Source: Limnohabitans sp. B9-3 (GTDB lineage: Bacteria > Pseudomonadota > Gammaproteobacteria > Burkholderiales > Burkholderiaceae_C). Taken from it: DNA of 64,000 bases. The position numbers were made by a program, and so were the translations under genes. Where the stretch lies: contig NZ_NESI01000003.1 of the NCBI RefSeq assembly GCF_002778325.1, positions 248,001-312,000 on the forward strand, given 5' to 3'. This document shows, piece after piece, positions 54,365 to 64,000 of the stretch. The notes below the pieces were generated by a model. That model made no database searches and had not been told where the DNA came from. It was given only the letters and a program-made list of their open reading frames with translations. How positions within the stretch are numbered: the first letter of the stretch is position 1; each line of letters opens with the position of its first letter.

Positions 54365-55023
54365 TGCTGCAACACATCCGTGCCGTGCTGTTCGATTTGG
54401 ACGGCACCTTGATCGACAGCGCGCCTGATTTGGGTGCTGCCGCAGACAAAATGCGAATTGATCGAGGCTTGTCCTCGCTGCCCTACGAACTCTACCGTCC
54501 CCTGGCGGGTGCAGGCGCGCGAGGCATGCTGAAAGTTGCGTTCGACATGACACCCGAACATACCGACTTCCTGGCCATGCGCGAGGAGTTCTTCGCCAAC
54601 TATGAAGCGGCCATGACGGTTCGGACCTACGCGTTTGATGGCGTCTCAGATTTGATCGCTGGTCTACAAAACCGTGGCTTACCTTGGGGTGTGGTGACCA
54701 ATAAAATGGCGCGTTTTACCGATCCATTGACCCAAGCCATGCCCCTGTTCGCCAGCGCGGCGGCCATCGTGAGTGGCGACACCACGCCTCATCCCAAACC
54801 GCACCCTGAGCCCATGTTTGAAGCCGCACGACGGTTGGGGCTGCCGCCTGAGGTGTGCTTGTATGTGGGAGATGATGAGCGCGACATCGTGGCTGGACGC
54901 GCTGCAGGTATGCGTACCGTGGCCGCCAATTATGGTTATTTGGGCGAAAAGGCTGATATCAGCTGCTGGGGCGCAGATTTAAAAATAGATTCACCCCTTC
55001 AGCTCTTGCAATTGCTGGGATAG
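54364..55023 (+). CDS. gph: HAD-IA phosphatase, phosphoglycolate phosphatase / MupP type
   Basis: 219 residues from the ATG at 54364 ([20 protein letters not shown]). HAD motif I is FDLDGTLIDS, motif II VVTNKMARF, motif III with HPKPHPEPM and motif IV YVGDDERDIVAGRAAGM. Sequences annotated Gph beside ubiG include true phosphoglycolate phosphatases and MupP (MurNAc-6-phosphate phosphatase of peptidoglycan recycling); the sequence alone does not decide. It shares one base with ubiG and ends 18 bases before the tmRNA gene. Confidence 0.85.
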   Translation: MLQHIRAVLFDLDGTLIDSAPDLGAAADKMRIDRGLSSLPYELYRPLAGAGARGMLKVAFDMTPEHTDFLAMREEFFANYEAAMTVRTYAFDGVSDLIAGLQNRGLPWGVVTNKMARFTDPLTQAMPLFASAAAIVSGDTTPHPKPHPEPMFEAARRLGLPPEVCLYVGDDERDIVAGRAAGMRTVAANYGYLGEKADISCWGADLKIDSPLQLLQLLG

Positions 55024-55032
55024 GCCTAAAAT
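55006..55032 (+). promoter_or_regulatory. Probable ssrA promoter
   Basis: TTGCAA (55006-55011) and TAAAAT (55027-55032) with a 15-base spacer lie upstream of the mature tmRNA 5' end at 55042, overlapping the end of gph. The spacing is shorter than ideal, so this is tentative. Confidence 0.4.
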
Positions 55033-55041
55033 AGGTCTTCT

Positions 55042-56563
<1,522 letters not shown>

Positions 56564-56603
56564 AGAAAGAAAGGGGGCTTTGACGAAGCCCTAAAATTAG
56601 CCC

Positions 56604-57179
56604 ATGAGCATCAAATCAGACAAATGGATTCGCCGCATGGCGCAAGAGCACGGCATGATCGAGCCGTTCGAGCCAGGCCAGATTCGTCAAAACGCTGCGG
56701 GCGAAAAAATCGTCAGCTACGGCACCAGCAGTTACGGCTACGACATCCGTTGTGCGCCTGAGTTCAAGGTATTCACCAACATCTACAGCACGGTGGTGGA
56801 CCCCAAGAACTTTGATCCCAAAAGCTTTGTCGACATCGAATCGGACGTGTGCATCATCCCGCCCAACAGCTTCGCGTTGGCCCGCACCATGGAGTACTTC
56901 CGTATCCCTCGCAATGTGCTGACCGTGTGTTTGGGCAAGAGCACCTACGCACGCTGCGGCATCATCGTCAACGTCACGCCATTCGAGCCCGAGTGGGAAG
57001 GCTATGTGACTTTGGAGTTTTCCAACACCACACCGCTGCCTGCCAAGATTTACGCTGGCGAGGGCTGTGCCCAAGTGTTGTTCTTCGAGAGCGACAAAGA
57101 CGACGTGTGCGAAACCAGCTACAAAGACCGTGGCGGCAAATACCAAGGCCAAGTGGGCGTGACGCTGCCTAAGACTTAA
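56604..57179 (+). CDS. dcd: dCTP deaminase
   Basis: 191 residues, standard for Dcd. [20 protein letters not shown] is followed by the active-site region [20 protein letters not shown] with Arg and Glu, and [15 protein letters not shown] near residue 40. AQVLFFESD and [12 protein letters not shown] end the fold. It deaminates dCTP to dUTP for dTMP synthesis. It is downstream of the adenine deaminase gene by 40 bases on the same strand, giving a small nucleotide-salvage pair. Confidence 0.97.
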   Translation: MSIKSDKWIRRMAQEHGMIEPFEPGQIRQNAAGEKIVSYGTSSYGYDIRCAPEFKVFTNIYSTVVDPKNFDPKSFVDIESDVCIIPPNSFALARTMEYFRIPRNVLTVCLGKSTYARCGIIVNVTPFEPEWEGYVTLEFSNTTPLPAKIYAGEGCAQVLFFESDKDDVCETSYKDRGGKYQGQVGVTLPKT

Positions 57180-57260
57180 AGCCTTGACACGCTGCCTTTT
57201 CAAGGGCGAAAACGACTGCTTTGGGCCTAGCCGTCCACAATGCGACAATATGCCCCAGAC

Positions 57261-58712
57261 ATGACGACCTCTTTTTCCAATTTGCAGCTGGCCCCCGCGC
57301 TGGCACGCGCCGTAGCCGAGATGGGCTACGAATCCATGACCCCCATTCAAGCTCAGGCCATTCCGGTGGTTTTGACGGGCCAAGATGTGATGGGTGCAGC
57401 CCAAACCGGTACCGGTAAAACAGCGGCGTTCTCGCTGCCGTTGCTGCAACGTTTGCTCAAACACGAAAACAGCTCCACATCACCCGCCCGCCATCCTGTG
57501 CGTGCCTTGGTGCTGTTGCCCACCCGTGAGCTGGCCGATCAAGTGGCCCAGCAAATCAAACAATACGCCGTGCACACCAACCTGCGCAGCATGGTGGTGT
57601 TTGGCGGCATGGACATGAAGCCCCAAACCCTCGAGCTGAAAAAAGGCGTCGAGGTCTTGGTGGCCACCCCAGGCCGTTTGCTCGATCACATTGAAGCCAA
57701 GAACGTGGTACTCAACCAAGTTGAGTACGTGGTGCTCGACGAAGCTGACCGCATGTTGGACATCGGCTTCCTGCCCGACCTGCAACGCATCTTGAGCCAC
57801 TTGCCCAAGACGCGCACCACGCTGTTGTTCTCGGCCACCTTCTCCCCCGAAATCAAACGCTTGGCCGGCAGCTATTTGCAAAACCCCGTCACCATTGAAG
57901 TGGCGCGCCCCAACGAGACAGCGGCCACCATCACGCAGCAGTTCTACAGCGTCAGCGTGGACGACAAGTACAACGCTTTGCGCCAACTCATCAAGTCCAA
58001 CGGCATGAAGCAAGCCTTTGTGTTTTGTAACAGCAAGCTCGGCTGCGCCCGTTTGGCCCGCTCGTTGGAGCGCGATGGTTTCCGCACCAGCGCCCTGCAC
58101 GGCGACAAGAGCCAAGACGAACGTTTGAAAGCCCTCGAAGGCTTCAAAAAAGGCGAAGTCGATTTGTTGGTGTGTACCGATGTGGCCGCGCGCGGTTTGG
58201 ACATCAAAGACGTTCCTGCCGTGTTCAACTTTGACATCCCCTTCAACGCTGAAGACTATGTGCACCGCATTGGCCGCACAGGGCGTGCTGGCGCTTTGGG
58301 TCAAGCCATCAGCTTTGTGTCGGGCAGCGACCAACGCTTGGTGGCAGACATTGAGAAGTTGCTCAAAACCAAAATCACCTTAGAAAACGTGACCGTTGAG
58401 CAAGACCGCTCGCGCGAGCGTCGCGAACCCCGCAGCGACTCACGCGAACCGCGTGCAGATTTTTCAAGCCGTCCACGTGAAGGCTATGCCTCGCGCGATG
58501 CACGTCCCCGCGAGCAAGACAGCCGCCGCAGCCGTGAAGTGGGCTATGTGCCTGCACCACGCGTCAAGAACGACCCGTTTTTTGACAAGCCTTACGAAGC
58601 CTCCGTGCGTAGCGCAGAAGCTGTGGTGCCTGTGGCACCCGATCCCTTGCGCAAGTCGGCCAACATTAAGCCAAGGCGGGTGATGGCGGCGTTGTTCAAG
58701 TCGACCACTTAA
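57261..58712 (+). CDS. rhlE: DEAD-box ATP-dependent RNA helicase RhlE-type
   Basis: 483 residues from the ATG at 57261 (MTTSFSNLQLAPALARAVAE); a second ATG lies 21 bases upstream. Motifs in order: Q motif MTPIQAQAIP, I AAQTGTGKTAAF, Ia LVLLPTRELA, Ib VATPGRLLDH, II VLDEADRMLD, III LLFSATF, V LLVCTDVAARGLDI, VI HRIGRTGRAG. The C-terminal tail is rich in Arg, Ser and Glu with repeated R-E-P-R units (SDSREPRADFSSRPREG), typical of RhlE. It remodels RNA in ribosome assembly and mRNA decay. A strong terminator follows. Confidence 0.93.
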   Translation: MTTSFSNLQLAPALARAVAEMGYESMTPIQAQAIPVVLTGQDVMGAAQTGTGKTAAFSLPLLQRLLKHENSSTSPARHPVRALVLLPTRELADQVAQQIKQYAVHTNLRSMVVFGGMDMKPQTLELKKGVEVLVATPGRLLDHIEAKNVVLNQVEYVVLDEADRMLDIGFLPDLQRILSHLPKTRTTLLFSATFSPEIKRLAGSYLQNPVTIEVARPNETAATITQQFYSVSVDDKYNALRQLIKSNGMKQAFVFCNSKLGCARLARSLERDGFRTSALHGDKSQDERLKALEGFKKGEVDLLVCTDVAARGLDIKDVPAVFNFDIPFNAEDYVHRIGRTGRAGALGQAISFVSGSDQRLVADIEKLLKTKITLENVTVEQDRSRERREPRSDSREPRADFSSRPREGYASRDARPREQDSRRSREVGYVPAPRVKNDPFFDKPYEASVRSAEAVVPVAPDPLRKSANIKPRRVMAALFKSTT

Positions 58713-58717
58713 AAGGA

Positions 58718-58746
58718 AACGCGCCAAAAAATGGCGCGTTTTTTTG
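58718..58746 (+). terminator. Terminator after rhlE
   Basis: AACGCGCCA and TGGCGCGTT form a nine-base stem around an A loop and are followed by seven T. Confidence 0.9.
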
Positions 58747-58755
58747 GTCCGCCAG
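58746..58755 (+). repeat. 10-base direct repeat, left copy, at the island border
   Basis: GGTCCGCCAG follows the rhlE terminator T run directly. The same ten bases occur at 62978-62987 on the other side of the MmeI-FRG-BRO segment, enclosing about 4.2 kb. They could be an insertion target duplication or a short recombination site; chance is not excluded. Confidence 0.35.
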
Positions 58756-58802
58756 TCACTGCTCAGCGCATCCAGCCTAAGGTGGCGCATTATTTCCACG
58801 TC

Positions 58803-59146
58803 CTACTCGCTCTTGGACGGCTTTTTGCTAATACGTGTTTTTGGCTTCGCTGGTTGTGCGGGCTTCATGTCAGCAAGCAAATCAATCGGTCTTGCGCTGT
58901 TTGCCGTCTGAGGCCGTCAGTTTCAACCCGTGACAAAACGTCACGGGTTGGCCACCCTCTGCATTGAGCCGCTGTTTGAGTTTGCGCCAATAGGCACCTG
59001 CATCTAGGTAGGCTGCCGGTCAGGGTCGCGCAAACATCCACCACGGAAAACCACCATTCCTCGTTGTGCCAGACACGGCGAATGGTGGTTTCTTGGAATA
59101 CCGCGATGTGGTGCGCGGGATCGTTGGGGGTGGGCGATTCGTCCAC
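58803..59146 (-). pseudogene. Remnant of a BRO-N domain (phage antirepressor-like) gene
   Basis: A GTG at 59146 opens a frame whose first 40 residues are a clear BRO-N start: HHIAVFQETTIRRVWHNEEW, WFSVVDVCATLTGS. The frame then shifts: in another frame the same strand continues DAGAYWRKLKQRLNAEGGQP, VTFCHGLKLTASDGKQRKTD and stops. In a third frame the typical Lys/Pro-rich end LLADMKPAQPAKPKTRISKK appears and stops at 58805-58803. So the gene has at least two frame breaks and has lost a large part of its middle. Such genes sit in prophages and next to restriction systems. It lies 61 bases downstream of the FRG gene, same strand, as debris of the island. Confidence 0.75.
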
Positions 59147-59207
59147 GCTTTGCGGGTATGTGTCGCTGCAGTTGCGCCGCTAGGACAATGAAGGTTAGAT
59201 GCCTAGG

Positions 59208-60086
59208 TTATAGATCAAACGGTTCAAGATTTTTTACGACTTCGAGCCATGAATATTTCATTGACTCGCAGATTCCTTCAAGTCCTGGAAATAAGCGCTT
59301 TGCTGTCATTCCCATCTGCAAAAGCTGGTTGACCACCTTGTAATAGCTATCCTGTTCGTTATCAAAGACAAATTCGACCCAAGGCGTGTCATGCGGTTTT
59401 ATGGCCTTCACCGGAACGAGGTTCTTGTGCAGCCAGTCTTCAATGTCCAAGTCGATGCGGCTTGGAATCATGAAAAGGCCGTCTTGGGCCTCCTGCCTTG
59501 GATTGAGTTTGGAGCCATCAAAGAAGCCCACAAAATCAACAGCTGCGGGTTTGGTGCCAACTCCATACTCTTCTGTTTTTGGATTAAATGGTGGGACTAT
59601 CTTTTCATACTGAGGGAGCTTTTCTCGAGCGGCTTTTGCACGACCACGAACACTATCTACGTGGAGCGCGTGGATGCTGTACGGCCCCGTACTCTTGCCG
59701 GACTCACGCAAAGCAAAATAGAGTGCAGCAGCTGGATTGAAAGTGAAATCCAACAGTCGCGTAGGACTGCCGTAATGCTGCATCAAAGCCAGCCAAGTCA
59801 GCTTGTCGTTGGAGTCTGGAAGATGACCAAGATGGATGTGCGCAGCCCCGCGAAATCGATTGATCTGAGCTCGCTCTCTTGGATACCAGCTTGAAGAGGG
59901 GATCGCTTTCCCTCGATGATTTCTCAGGAAACGATCAAGGCTGGATTCCAGCTTCCAGTTATTGGGCCCATCGTCAGCGAAACGTGAGTGACCTCGGTAA
60001 ACCCAGCTCCGCATACCCATTTGCTCGACTTGTTTGAAGTAGTCGTGTGCATCTTTACAGTAAATTTTTTTGATCAACATATTCAT
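59208..60086 (-). CDS. FRG domain-containing protein
   Basis: 292 residues. The FRG domain is at about 25-130, with YRGHSRFADDGPNNWKLES near residue 30 and the hallmark LMQHYGSPTRLLDFTFNPAA followed by ALYFALRE near 101-127. The C-terminal half (GLFMIPSRIDLDIEDWL, VEFVFDNEQDSYYKVVNQLL, LFPGLEGICESMKYSWL) is also typical of full-length FRG proteins. The biochemical role of FRG is not established; these genes recur in mobile and defence contexts. Its ATG shares one base with the MmeI-type gene stop (TAATG), so it is translationally coupled to the restriction-modification protein. It looks more A+T-rich than neighbouring core genes, consistent with transfer. Confidence 0.85.
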   Translation of the reverse strand: MNMLIKKIYCKDAHDYFKQVEQMGMRSWVYRGHSRFADDGPNNWKLESSLDRFLRNHRGKAIPSSSWYPRERAQINRFRGAAHIHLGHLPDSNDKLTWLALMQHYGSPTRLLDFTFNPAAALYFALRESGKSTGPYSIHALHVDSVRGRAKAAREKLPQYEKIVPPFNPKTEEYGVGTKPAAVDFVGFFDGSKLNPRQEAQDGLFMIPSRIDLDIEDWLHKNLVPVKAIKPHDTPWVEFVFDNEQDSYYKVVNQLLQMGMTAKRLFPGLEGICESMKYSWLEVVKNLEPFDL

Positions 60087-62884
60087 TAATTTTCTGTGGC
60101 CTTAGTTTTGCGTGTTTTCTTGGCAGCCGGAACAGGCAGCAAGCTGGTGATGCGTTGGTACAGATCGAACAGGAAGGCCACGCGTTCGGCGTCGGAGGCG
60201 TAGGTCTTTTTGCCGCCGCTGGGTTGGTAGGCGGAGTCTACGGCGGTGTTTAGTTTTTGGTGGGCCTTGAGCAGGGCCGGGGGCATGGTCAGCGGGTCGT
60301 AGAGGTCGGCCAATGACGAGCTGGCAAATTGGGCGCGGGCGTCGAGCACGCATTGGGCGGCTTGTTCGATGGCGGTGCGGTGTTTGTCGCTGAGTGCCTC
60401 ACCTGCGAAGCCGGGCCAGGGGTAGTTGTTGTAGACGATGGTGTTGGAGTAGCTGTAATCGCTTTTCAAACGTCCACAGGTGTAACGCATCCAGGCGTTG
60501 TGCATCGTGCTGGTGAGCACCCCAAAGGTCAACAGTGAGGCGTCGTCGACAAAGAAGATTTTGTCGCCGCAGATGACGTCACTTTCCAGATAGCCGATGG
60601 GGATGAATTGGCGGCGCTCGGAAGAAACTTTCGGGATGGCCAAATAGCGGTTGGATTTAGGTTGGCGAATTTCACCGAACAGGGTTGGTGTACTAGCCAG
60701 AGCGACGGTTGCGGCTTTGGTGCTGGCTTCGCGCATGGCGCGTACACCTTCGACGCGCTTGAGCACATGGGGCATGGCGCGAAGCTCCGCTGGTGGGATG
60801 TTGACCAGCCACAAACACCAGCGGCCAATGTTGTTGATGAATTCATCGCCCATCAAAAATGGGCGAATCCATTTCTCGGCTTTGGGTTCGACGGCTATCA
60901 ACTCAGCTTTCTCATCATCGCTCATGAGAAGATTGCCGCCGTCAGTTGCTTTGCCGCCGTTGGCCATCGGGCTGACGTTGCAAACTGGTGTCGTTCGTTT
61001 GTTCAGAAAAACATCTGGCGCATCCACTAAATACGCATTGATGCGCTTGACAGGTACGGCATGCGGCAGACCTTTGATGTCTTCGTATTCGTAAATGGTT
61101 TTGACCGCTTGATCTTCTGGGCCAAACCCCACGATCACGCAATGCACGGCGGCTTTGCCGCTGGCCTCGTTGGTCCACTGAAACGTGCGGTGCGCAAAGT
61201 GGGTGTGCATGCCCAGGCGCTGCATCTCGCCCCAGAGCACGGCCACTTGTTCGCCTTGGGTGATGCTGTTGGTCGACACAAACGCGGCTTGTGTGCCCGT
61301 GCGCCCTTGCAGGTATTGCGCTACCAGCACGTACCAGCCGCACACAAAGTCAAGGTCGCCCGCGCCGTGTATGCCTTGCATCACCGCAGCTAGGTCAGCT
61401 TTTTGTTCTTTGCTTTGGTAGGTCTTGCCCAAGAACGGCGGATTGCCCAACACATAACTGCACCGCTGTGCAGGCAGCACGTCGTTCCAGTCCACGCGCA
61501 GGGCGTTGCCATGTTGAATGTGCGGCGTGCTTTTGAGTGGGATGCGCGCAAAGTACAAACCAAACTCCACGCTCACGCGCAGGTTCATTTGGTGGTCCAC
61601 CAGCCACAGGGCCACTTGGGCAATTTGTGCCGGGAACTCTTCGATCTCGATGCCAAAGAATTGGTCCACGTTCACGCCAATCAGGGCATGCACGTCCACC
61701 GTCAGCTGGCCTTTGTGGGCGCTCAGTTCGTGGTCGGCCCGCAGCACTTTTAGCTCCAGCTCGCGCAGTTCGCGGTAGCTGATCACAAGGAAGTTGCCGC
61801 AGCCACAGGCGGGGTCAAAAAACGTCAGCTGGCGCAGCTTTTTATGAAACTCAAACAGCTTGTTGCGGTTGCCTTTGACACGCTCAAACTCGGCGTGCAG
61901 TTCGTCCAGAAACAGGGGCTTGATCAGCTTGAGGATGTTGGCCTCAGACGTGTAGTGCGCGCCCAAGTTGCGGCGGGCCTTTTCTTCCATGATGCTTTGA
62001 AACAAGCTGCCAAAGATGGCGGGGCTGATGGCCGACCAGTCGAGCGCACACGCATCCAGCAGCGCTTCGCGCATGGCGGTGCTGAAGTCGGCCATGGGCA
62101 AGGTTTCTTCAAACAGTTTGCCATTGATGTACGCAAACTTAGCTAGCTGTTCGTCGATGTGTTTGTTGCGGCTGGCTTCGTGCGTGTTGAGCACTTGAAA
62201 GAGCTGGCTCAAGCGCGGCCCTAGGTCAGAGCCATCGGGCGCGGTGCGTTCTTCTACAAAGTCACGAAACGATTGCGCGGGCTGGAAGATACCTGTGTCG
62301 TCGGCAAATAAGCAAAACAGCAAGCGCACCAGCAGCACCTCTAACGCGTGGCCTTCGTAGCCGCTGGCCTTGAGGGCGTCGTGCAATCGGCCTAACGCCA
62401 AAGCCGCTTTGATGTTGACGGGATCTTCGGCCCGAATGTCTTGCACCTTGTAGCCCGCCAACAGGCCAAACAGCTTGACGTGTTTGTGCAGGTGCTGAAG
62501 CTCAAACTCCACGGTTTCGCCGGTGGCCAAGATGCGCACGCGAAAGCGGGCAAAGTCACACACCACCACCAGTTGGGGCAGGTCGCGCTCGGGCAGGTTG
62601 TGCAGGTAGCCCACGGCTTGGGCTACTGCATCGTCGAGGTTTTTGCCGCGTGACTTGTGCTCCACCAACAGCACGCCCGGCCAAAACAAATCGACAAAGC
62701 CTTGAGCACCGCCCAGCTTTTTGACGTTCAGCTCAAAGGTGGCAACGCGTTTGTCGGTGATGCCAAAGATTTCAAAGAAGGCAATCCAGAAGGGTTTGGC
62801 TTCGCTGTCTTCGTTAGTTGCGTCGGCCCAGGTTTTGCTGAAAAGCAATGCTCTAGATTTAATCTCGTTCCAATTAAGACCCAT
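60086..62884 (-). CDS. MmeI-type (type IIL) restriction-modification protein
   Basis: 932 residues in one chain. The N-terminal nuclease has Asp65-x9-Glu75-x-Lys77 (VDLFWPGVLLVEHKS), the D-X9-EXK arrangement known from MmeI. A helical spacer follows (about 150-330). The gamma-class adenine methyltransferase has motif I FFDPACGCGNFLVISYRE near 355 and motif IV LGNPPFLGKTY near 478. A target-recognition region (about 600-830) contains VSSERRQFIPIGYL and YSYSNTIVYNNYPWP, and a C-terminal helical part ends Lys-rich. Such enzymes methylate one strand of an asymmetric site and cut about 20 bases away. All key motifs are present, so it may be active. It is coupled to the FRG gene. Confidence 0.9.
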   Translation of the reverse strand: MGLNWNEIKSRALLFSKTWADATNEDSEAKPFWIAFFEIFGITDKRVATFELNVKKLGGAQGFVDLFWPGVLLVEHKSRGKNLDDAVAQAVGYLHNLPERDLPQLVVVCDFARFRVRILATGETVEFELQHLHKHVKLFGLLAGYKVQDIRAEDPVNIKAALALGRLHDALKASGYEGHALEVLLVRLLFCLFADDTGIFQPAQSFRDFVEERTAPDGSDLGPRLSQLFQVLNTHEASRNKHIDEQLAKFAYINGKLFEETLPMADFSTAMREALLDACALDWSAISPAIFGSLFQSIMEEKARRNLGAHYTSEANILKLIKPLFLDELHAEFERVKGNRNKLFEFHKKLRQLTFFDPACGCGNFLVISYRELRELELKVLRADHELSAHKGQLTVDVHALIGVNVDQFFGIEIEEFPAQIAQVALWLVDHQMNLRVSVEFGLYFARIPLKSTPHIQHGNALRVDWNDVLPAQRCSYVLGNPPFLGKTYQSKEQKADLAAVMQGIHGAGDLDFVCGWYVLVAQYLQGRTGTQAAFVSTNSITQGEQVAVLWGEMQRLGMHTHFAHRTFQWTNEASGKAAVHCVIVGFGPEDQAVKTIYEYEDIKGLPHAVPVKRINAYLVDAPDVFLNKRTTPVCNVSPMANGGKATDGGNLLMSDDEKAELIAVEPKAEKWIRPFLMGDEFINNIGRWCLWLVNIPPAELRAMPHVLKRVEGVRAMREASTKAATVALASTPTLFGEIRQPKSNRYLAIPKVSSERRQFIPIGYLESDVICGDKIFFVDDASLLTFGVLTSTMHNAWMRYTCGRLKSDYSYSNTIVYNNYPWPGFAGEALSDKHRTAIEQAAQCVLDARAQFASSSLADLYDPLTMPPALLKAHQKLNTAVDSAYQPSGGKKTYASDAERVAFLFDLYQRITSLLPVPAAKKTRKTKATEN

Positions 62885-62977
62885 TTAGTGCTCATTTAAA
62901 GAGCCTGAATAGTAATGGAAAGTTCTCTATTTTTTGGTTGAGGTAGCTCTAGAGGAGTAACTAAAGTGCCTATGCGC

Positions 62978-62987
62978 GGTCCGCCAG
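62978..62987 (+). repeat. 10-base direct repeat, right copy, at the island border
   Basis: GGTCCGCCAG matches 58746-58755 exactly and lies about 93 bases upstream of the MmeI-type gene start. See the left copy. Confidence 0.35.
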
Positions 62988-63077
62988 CTGACACATTACT
63001 TGGCTAGCCAATGGGTCAATCTCGAATCAGCTGGAATACTTCCCAAAGAGGGTCAAACATCGCGTCCCAATGGCCCA

Positions 63078-63115
63078 AGAAAAAATGCCAGTCAGTTGTT
63101 TAACTGACTGGCATT
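63078..63115 (-). terminator. Terminator after the Bug-family receptor gene
   Basis: AATGCCAGTCAGTT and AACTGACTGGCATT form a perfect 14-base stem around a four-base loop; on the minus strand a T-rich tract follows. It lies 50 bases after the receptor stop. Confidence 0.85.
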
Positions 63116-63164
63116 AGCTGCATAGCTGGCTTTTTCATGCCTGCATCTGAATTGCGAATGTTGC

Positions 63165-64000
63165 TTACTCAGGTTTAAAGCCTGCGCCCTTTAACAATTC
63201 TGCGTTTTCGGTGATGTACTTTCCTGTGTACTTCTTGAATTCATCGACTGACTCTACGACGGGCTCAATGCCGAGCTGTTCGAAAGCGCCTGATTTAGTG
63301 AGTTGACGAACTGCTTCGTTGGCTGCTTTATTTAAAAATTGAACGCGGTCATCAGGCGTAGCTTTGGGCGCCCAGATCCCGTACCAAGATTCGGTGACAA
63401 ATTTTGGATAACCACTTTCAGAGGCGGTGGGCACATTGGGCATCACAGAACTTCGGTTTGCAGAGGTGACGATGATGGGTTTCACCTTGCCTGCTTTAGC
63501 CATGGATTGCAGCGAAATGATGGAGTCAATCAAGATTTGTGAATGTCCGCCAGCAACATCGGTCAGTGCAGGCGCTGTGCCTTTGTAGGCGGTCATTGTC
63601 AGATTCAGATTTCCTTCTTTGGCAAACATCAACGTGGCCAAATGACTGGCTGCACCTAAGGCGGGCAAACCAGCTGTCCACTTGTCTGGATTTTGCTTGG
63701 CCGCATCCATCACTTCTTTCAGTTTCGTTTGTGGCAACGTCGGTGCAATCACCATCAGCAATGGGGCTTCGCCCACACGTGCGACATATGAGAAATCAGT
63801 CAGCGGGTCATAGGGCGGGTTTGAAATGACCAGCCTTGTCAAAGCGTGTGTCGACGCTGAGAAAAGCAAAGTCTGACCGTCAGGTGTAGCAGTTTGAACA
63901 AACTTTGCGCCAATTGTGCCGCTGGCACCTGGTTTGTTCTCCACCACGATTGAAGCATTCAAATTTGATTGCATCTGCTTCGCAATCAATCGAGCGGCAT
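63165..64000 (-). CDS. Bug family (TctC) solute-binding protein, N-terminus outside the window
   Basis: At least 278 residues; the frame stays open to the window edge, so the start and signal peptide are missing. The visible part is typical of the Bug/TctC receptor family: SIVVENKPGASGTIGAKFV near the start, ATPDGQTLLFSASTHALT, YDPLTDFSYVARVGEAPLLM, TAYKGTAPALTDVAGGHSQI and YGIWAPKATPDDRVQFLNKA. These periplasmic receptors bind carboxylates and other small organic compounds, often as orphans far from TctAB permeases, and are greatly expanded in Comamonadaceae. No permease gene is visible here. Confidence 0.92.
   Translation of the reverse strand, partial: AARLIAKQMQSNLNASIVVENKPGASGTIGAKFVQTATPDGQTLLFSASTHALTRLVISNPPYDPLTDFSYVARVGEAPLLMVIAPTLPQTKLKEVMDAAKQNPDKWTAGLPALGAASHLATLMFAKEGNLNLTMTAYKGTAPALTDVAGGHSQILIDSIISLQSMAKAGKVKPIIVTSANRSSVMPNVPTASESGYPKFVTESWYGIWAPKATPDDRVQFLNKAANEAVRQLTKSGAFEQLGIEPVVESVDEFKKYTGKYITENAELLKGAGFKPE

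Larger units (their letters stand above)
62885..63164. other. Intergenic region upstream of the MmeI-type gene
   Basis: About 280 bases hold the promoter region of the minus-strand MmeI-type gene, the right 10-base repeat and the terminator of the Bug receptor gene. I see no further reading frame, RNA gene or clear -35/-10 pair. Confidence 0.5.

Overview
The window is a gene-dense bacterial chromosome segment, most likely from a betaproteobacterium of the Burkholderiales/Comamonadaceae group (Limnohabitans- or Rhodoferax-like). This is an inference from the gene set: a fused aroA-cmk gene, a Bug-family tricarboxylate-transport receptor, a BPSS1780-type membrane protein, the run gyrA-serC-pheA-tyrA-aroA/cmk-rpsA-ihfB-lapA-lapB-hldA-hldD, and a tmRNA tag reading ANDERFALAA. 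Most of the DNA is core genome with short gaps, many ATGA-type overlaps and clear intrinsic terminators between convergent units.

Layout. 1-8 kb: a partial gene end, an isomerase, slyX, a conserved membrane protein, a small basic protein, minCDE, a TonB-dependent receptor translationally coupled to an arylformamidase-like hydrolase, and guaC with an attenuator-like leader. 8-24 kb: uvrD, a membrane protein, thrB, polA, a LysR/EamA divergent pair, a lipoprotein hydrolase, a His-rich ZIP transporter, and a minus-strand group of Rieske oxygenase, EamA exporter and sulfurtransferase. 23-30 kb: xseB-ispA-dxs (isoprenoid precursors), then a TRAP transporter whose binding protein and membrane subunits lie on opposite strands.

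30-38.7 kb holds the most distinctive metabolic module: a ModE/LysR-type regulator divergent from tungstate ABC transporter genes tupBCA, followed by a four-cluster ferredoxin-like subunit, a tungsten aldehyde:ferredoxin oxidoreductase, a FAD/NAD(P) oxidoreductase, a MoaD-like protein and two small accessory proteins. Tungsten uptake and the enzyme that uses it are therefore side by side, resembling the AorABC system known from Aromatoleum.

38.7-53 kb is a thirteen-gene minus-strand run from gyrA down to comEA, covering serine and aromatic amino-acid synthesis, ribosomal protein S1, IHF-beta and LPS assembly and heptose synthesis. 53-58.7 kb carries ompA, ubiG, gph, ssrA (tmRNA), an adenine/adenosine deaminase, dcd and rhlE.

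58.7-63 kb is an accessory island: a single-chain MmeI-type (type IIL) restriction-modification protein, a FRG-domain protein whose start overlaps the MmeI stop codon, and a frameshifted, internally deleted BRO-N pseudogene, bracketed by a 10-bp direct repeat. This is the best candidate for an undescribed (defence) combination. The window closes in a truncated TctC/Bug receptor gene.
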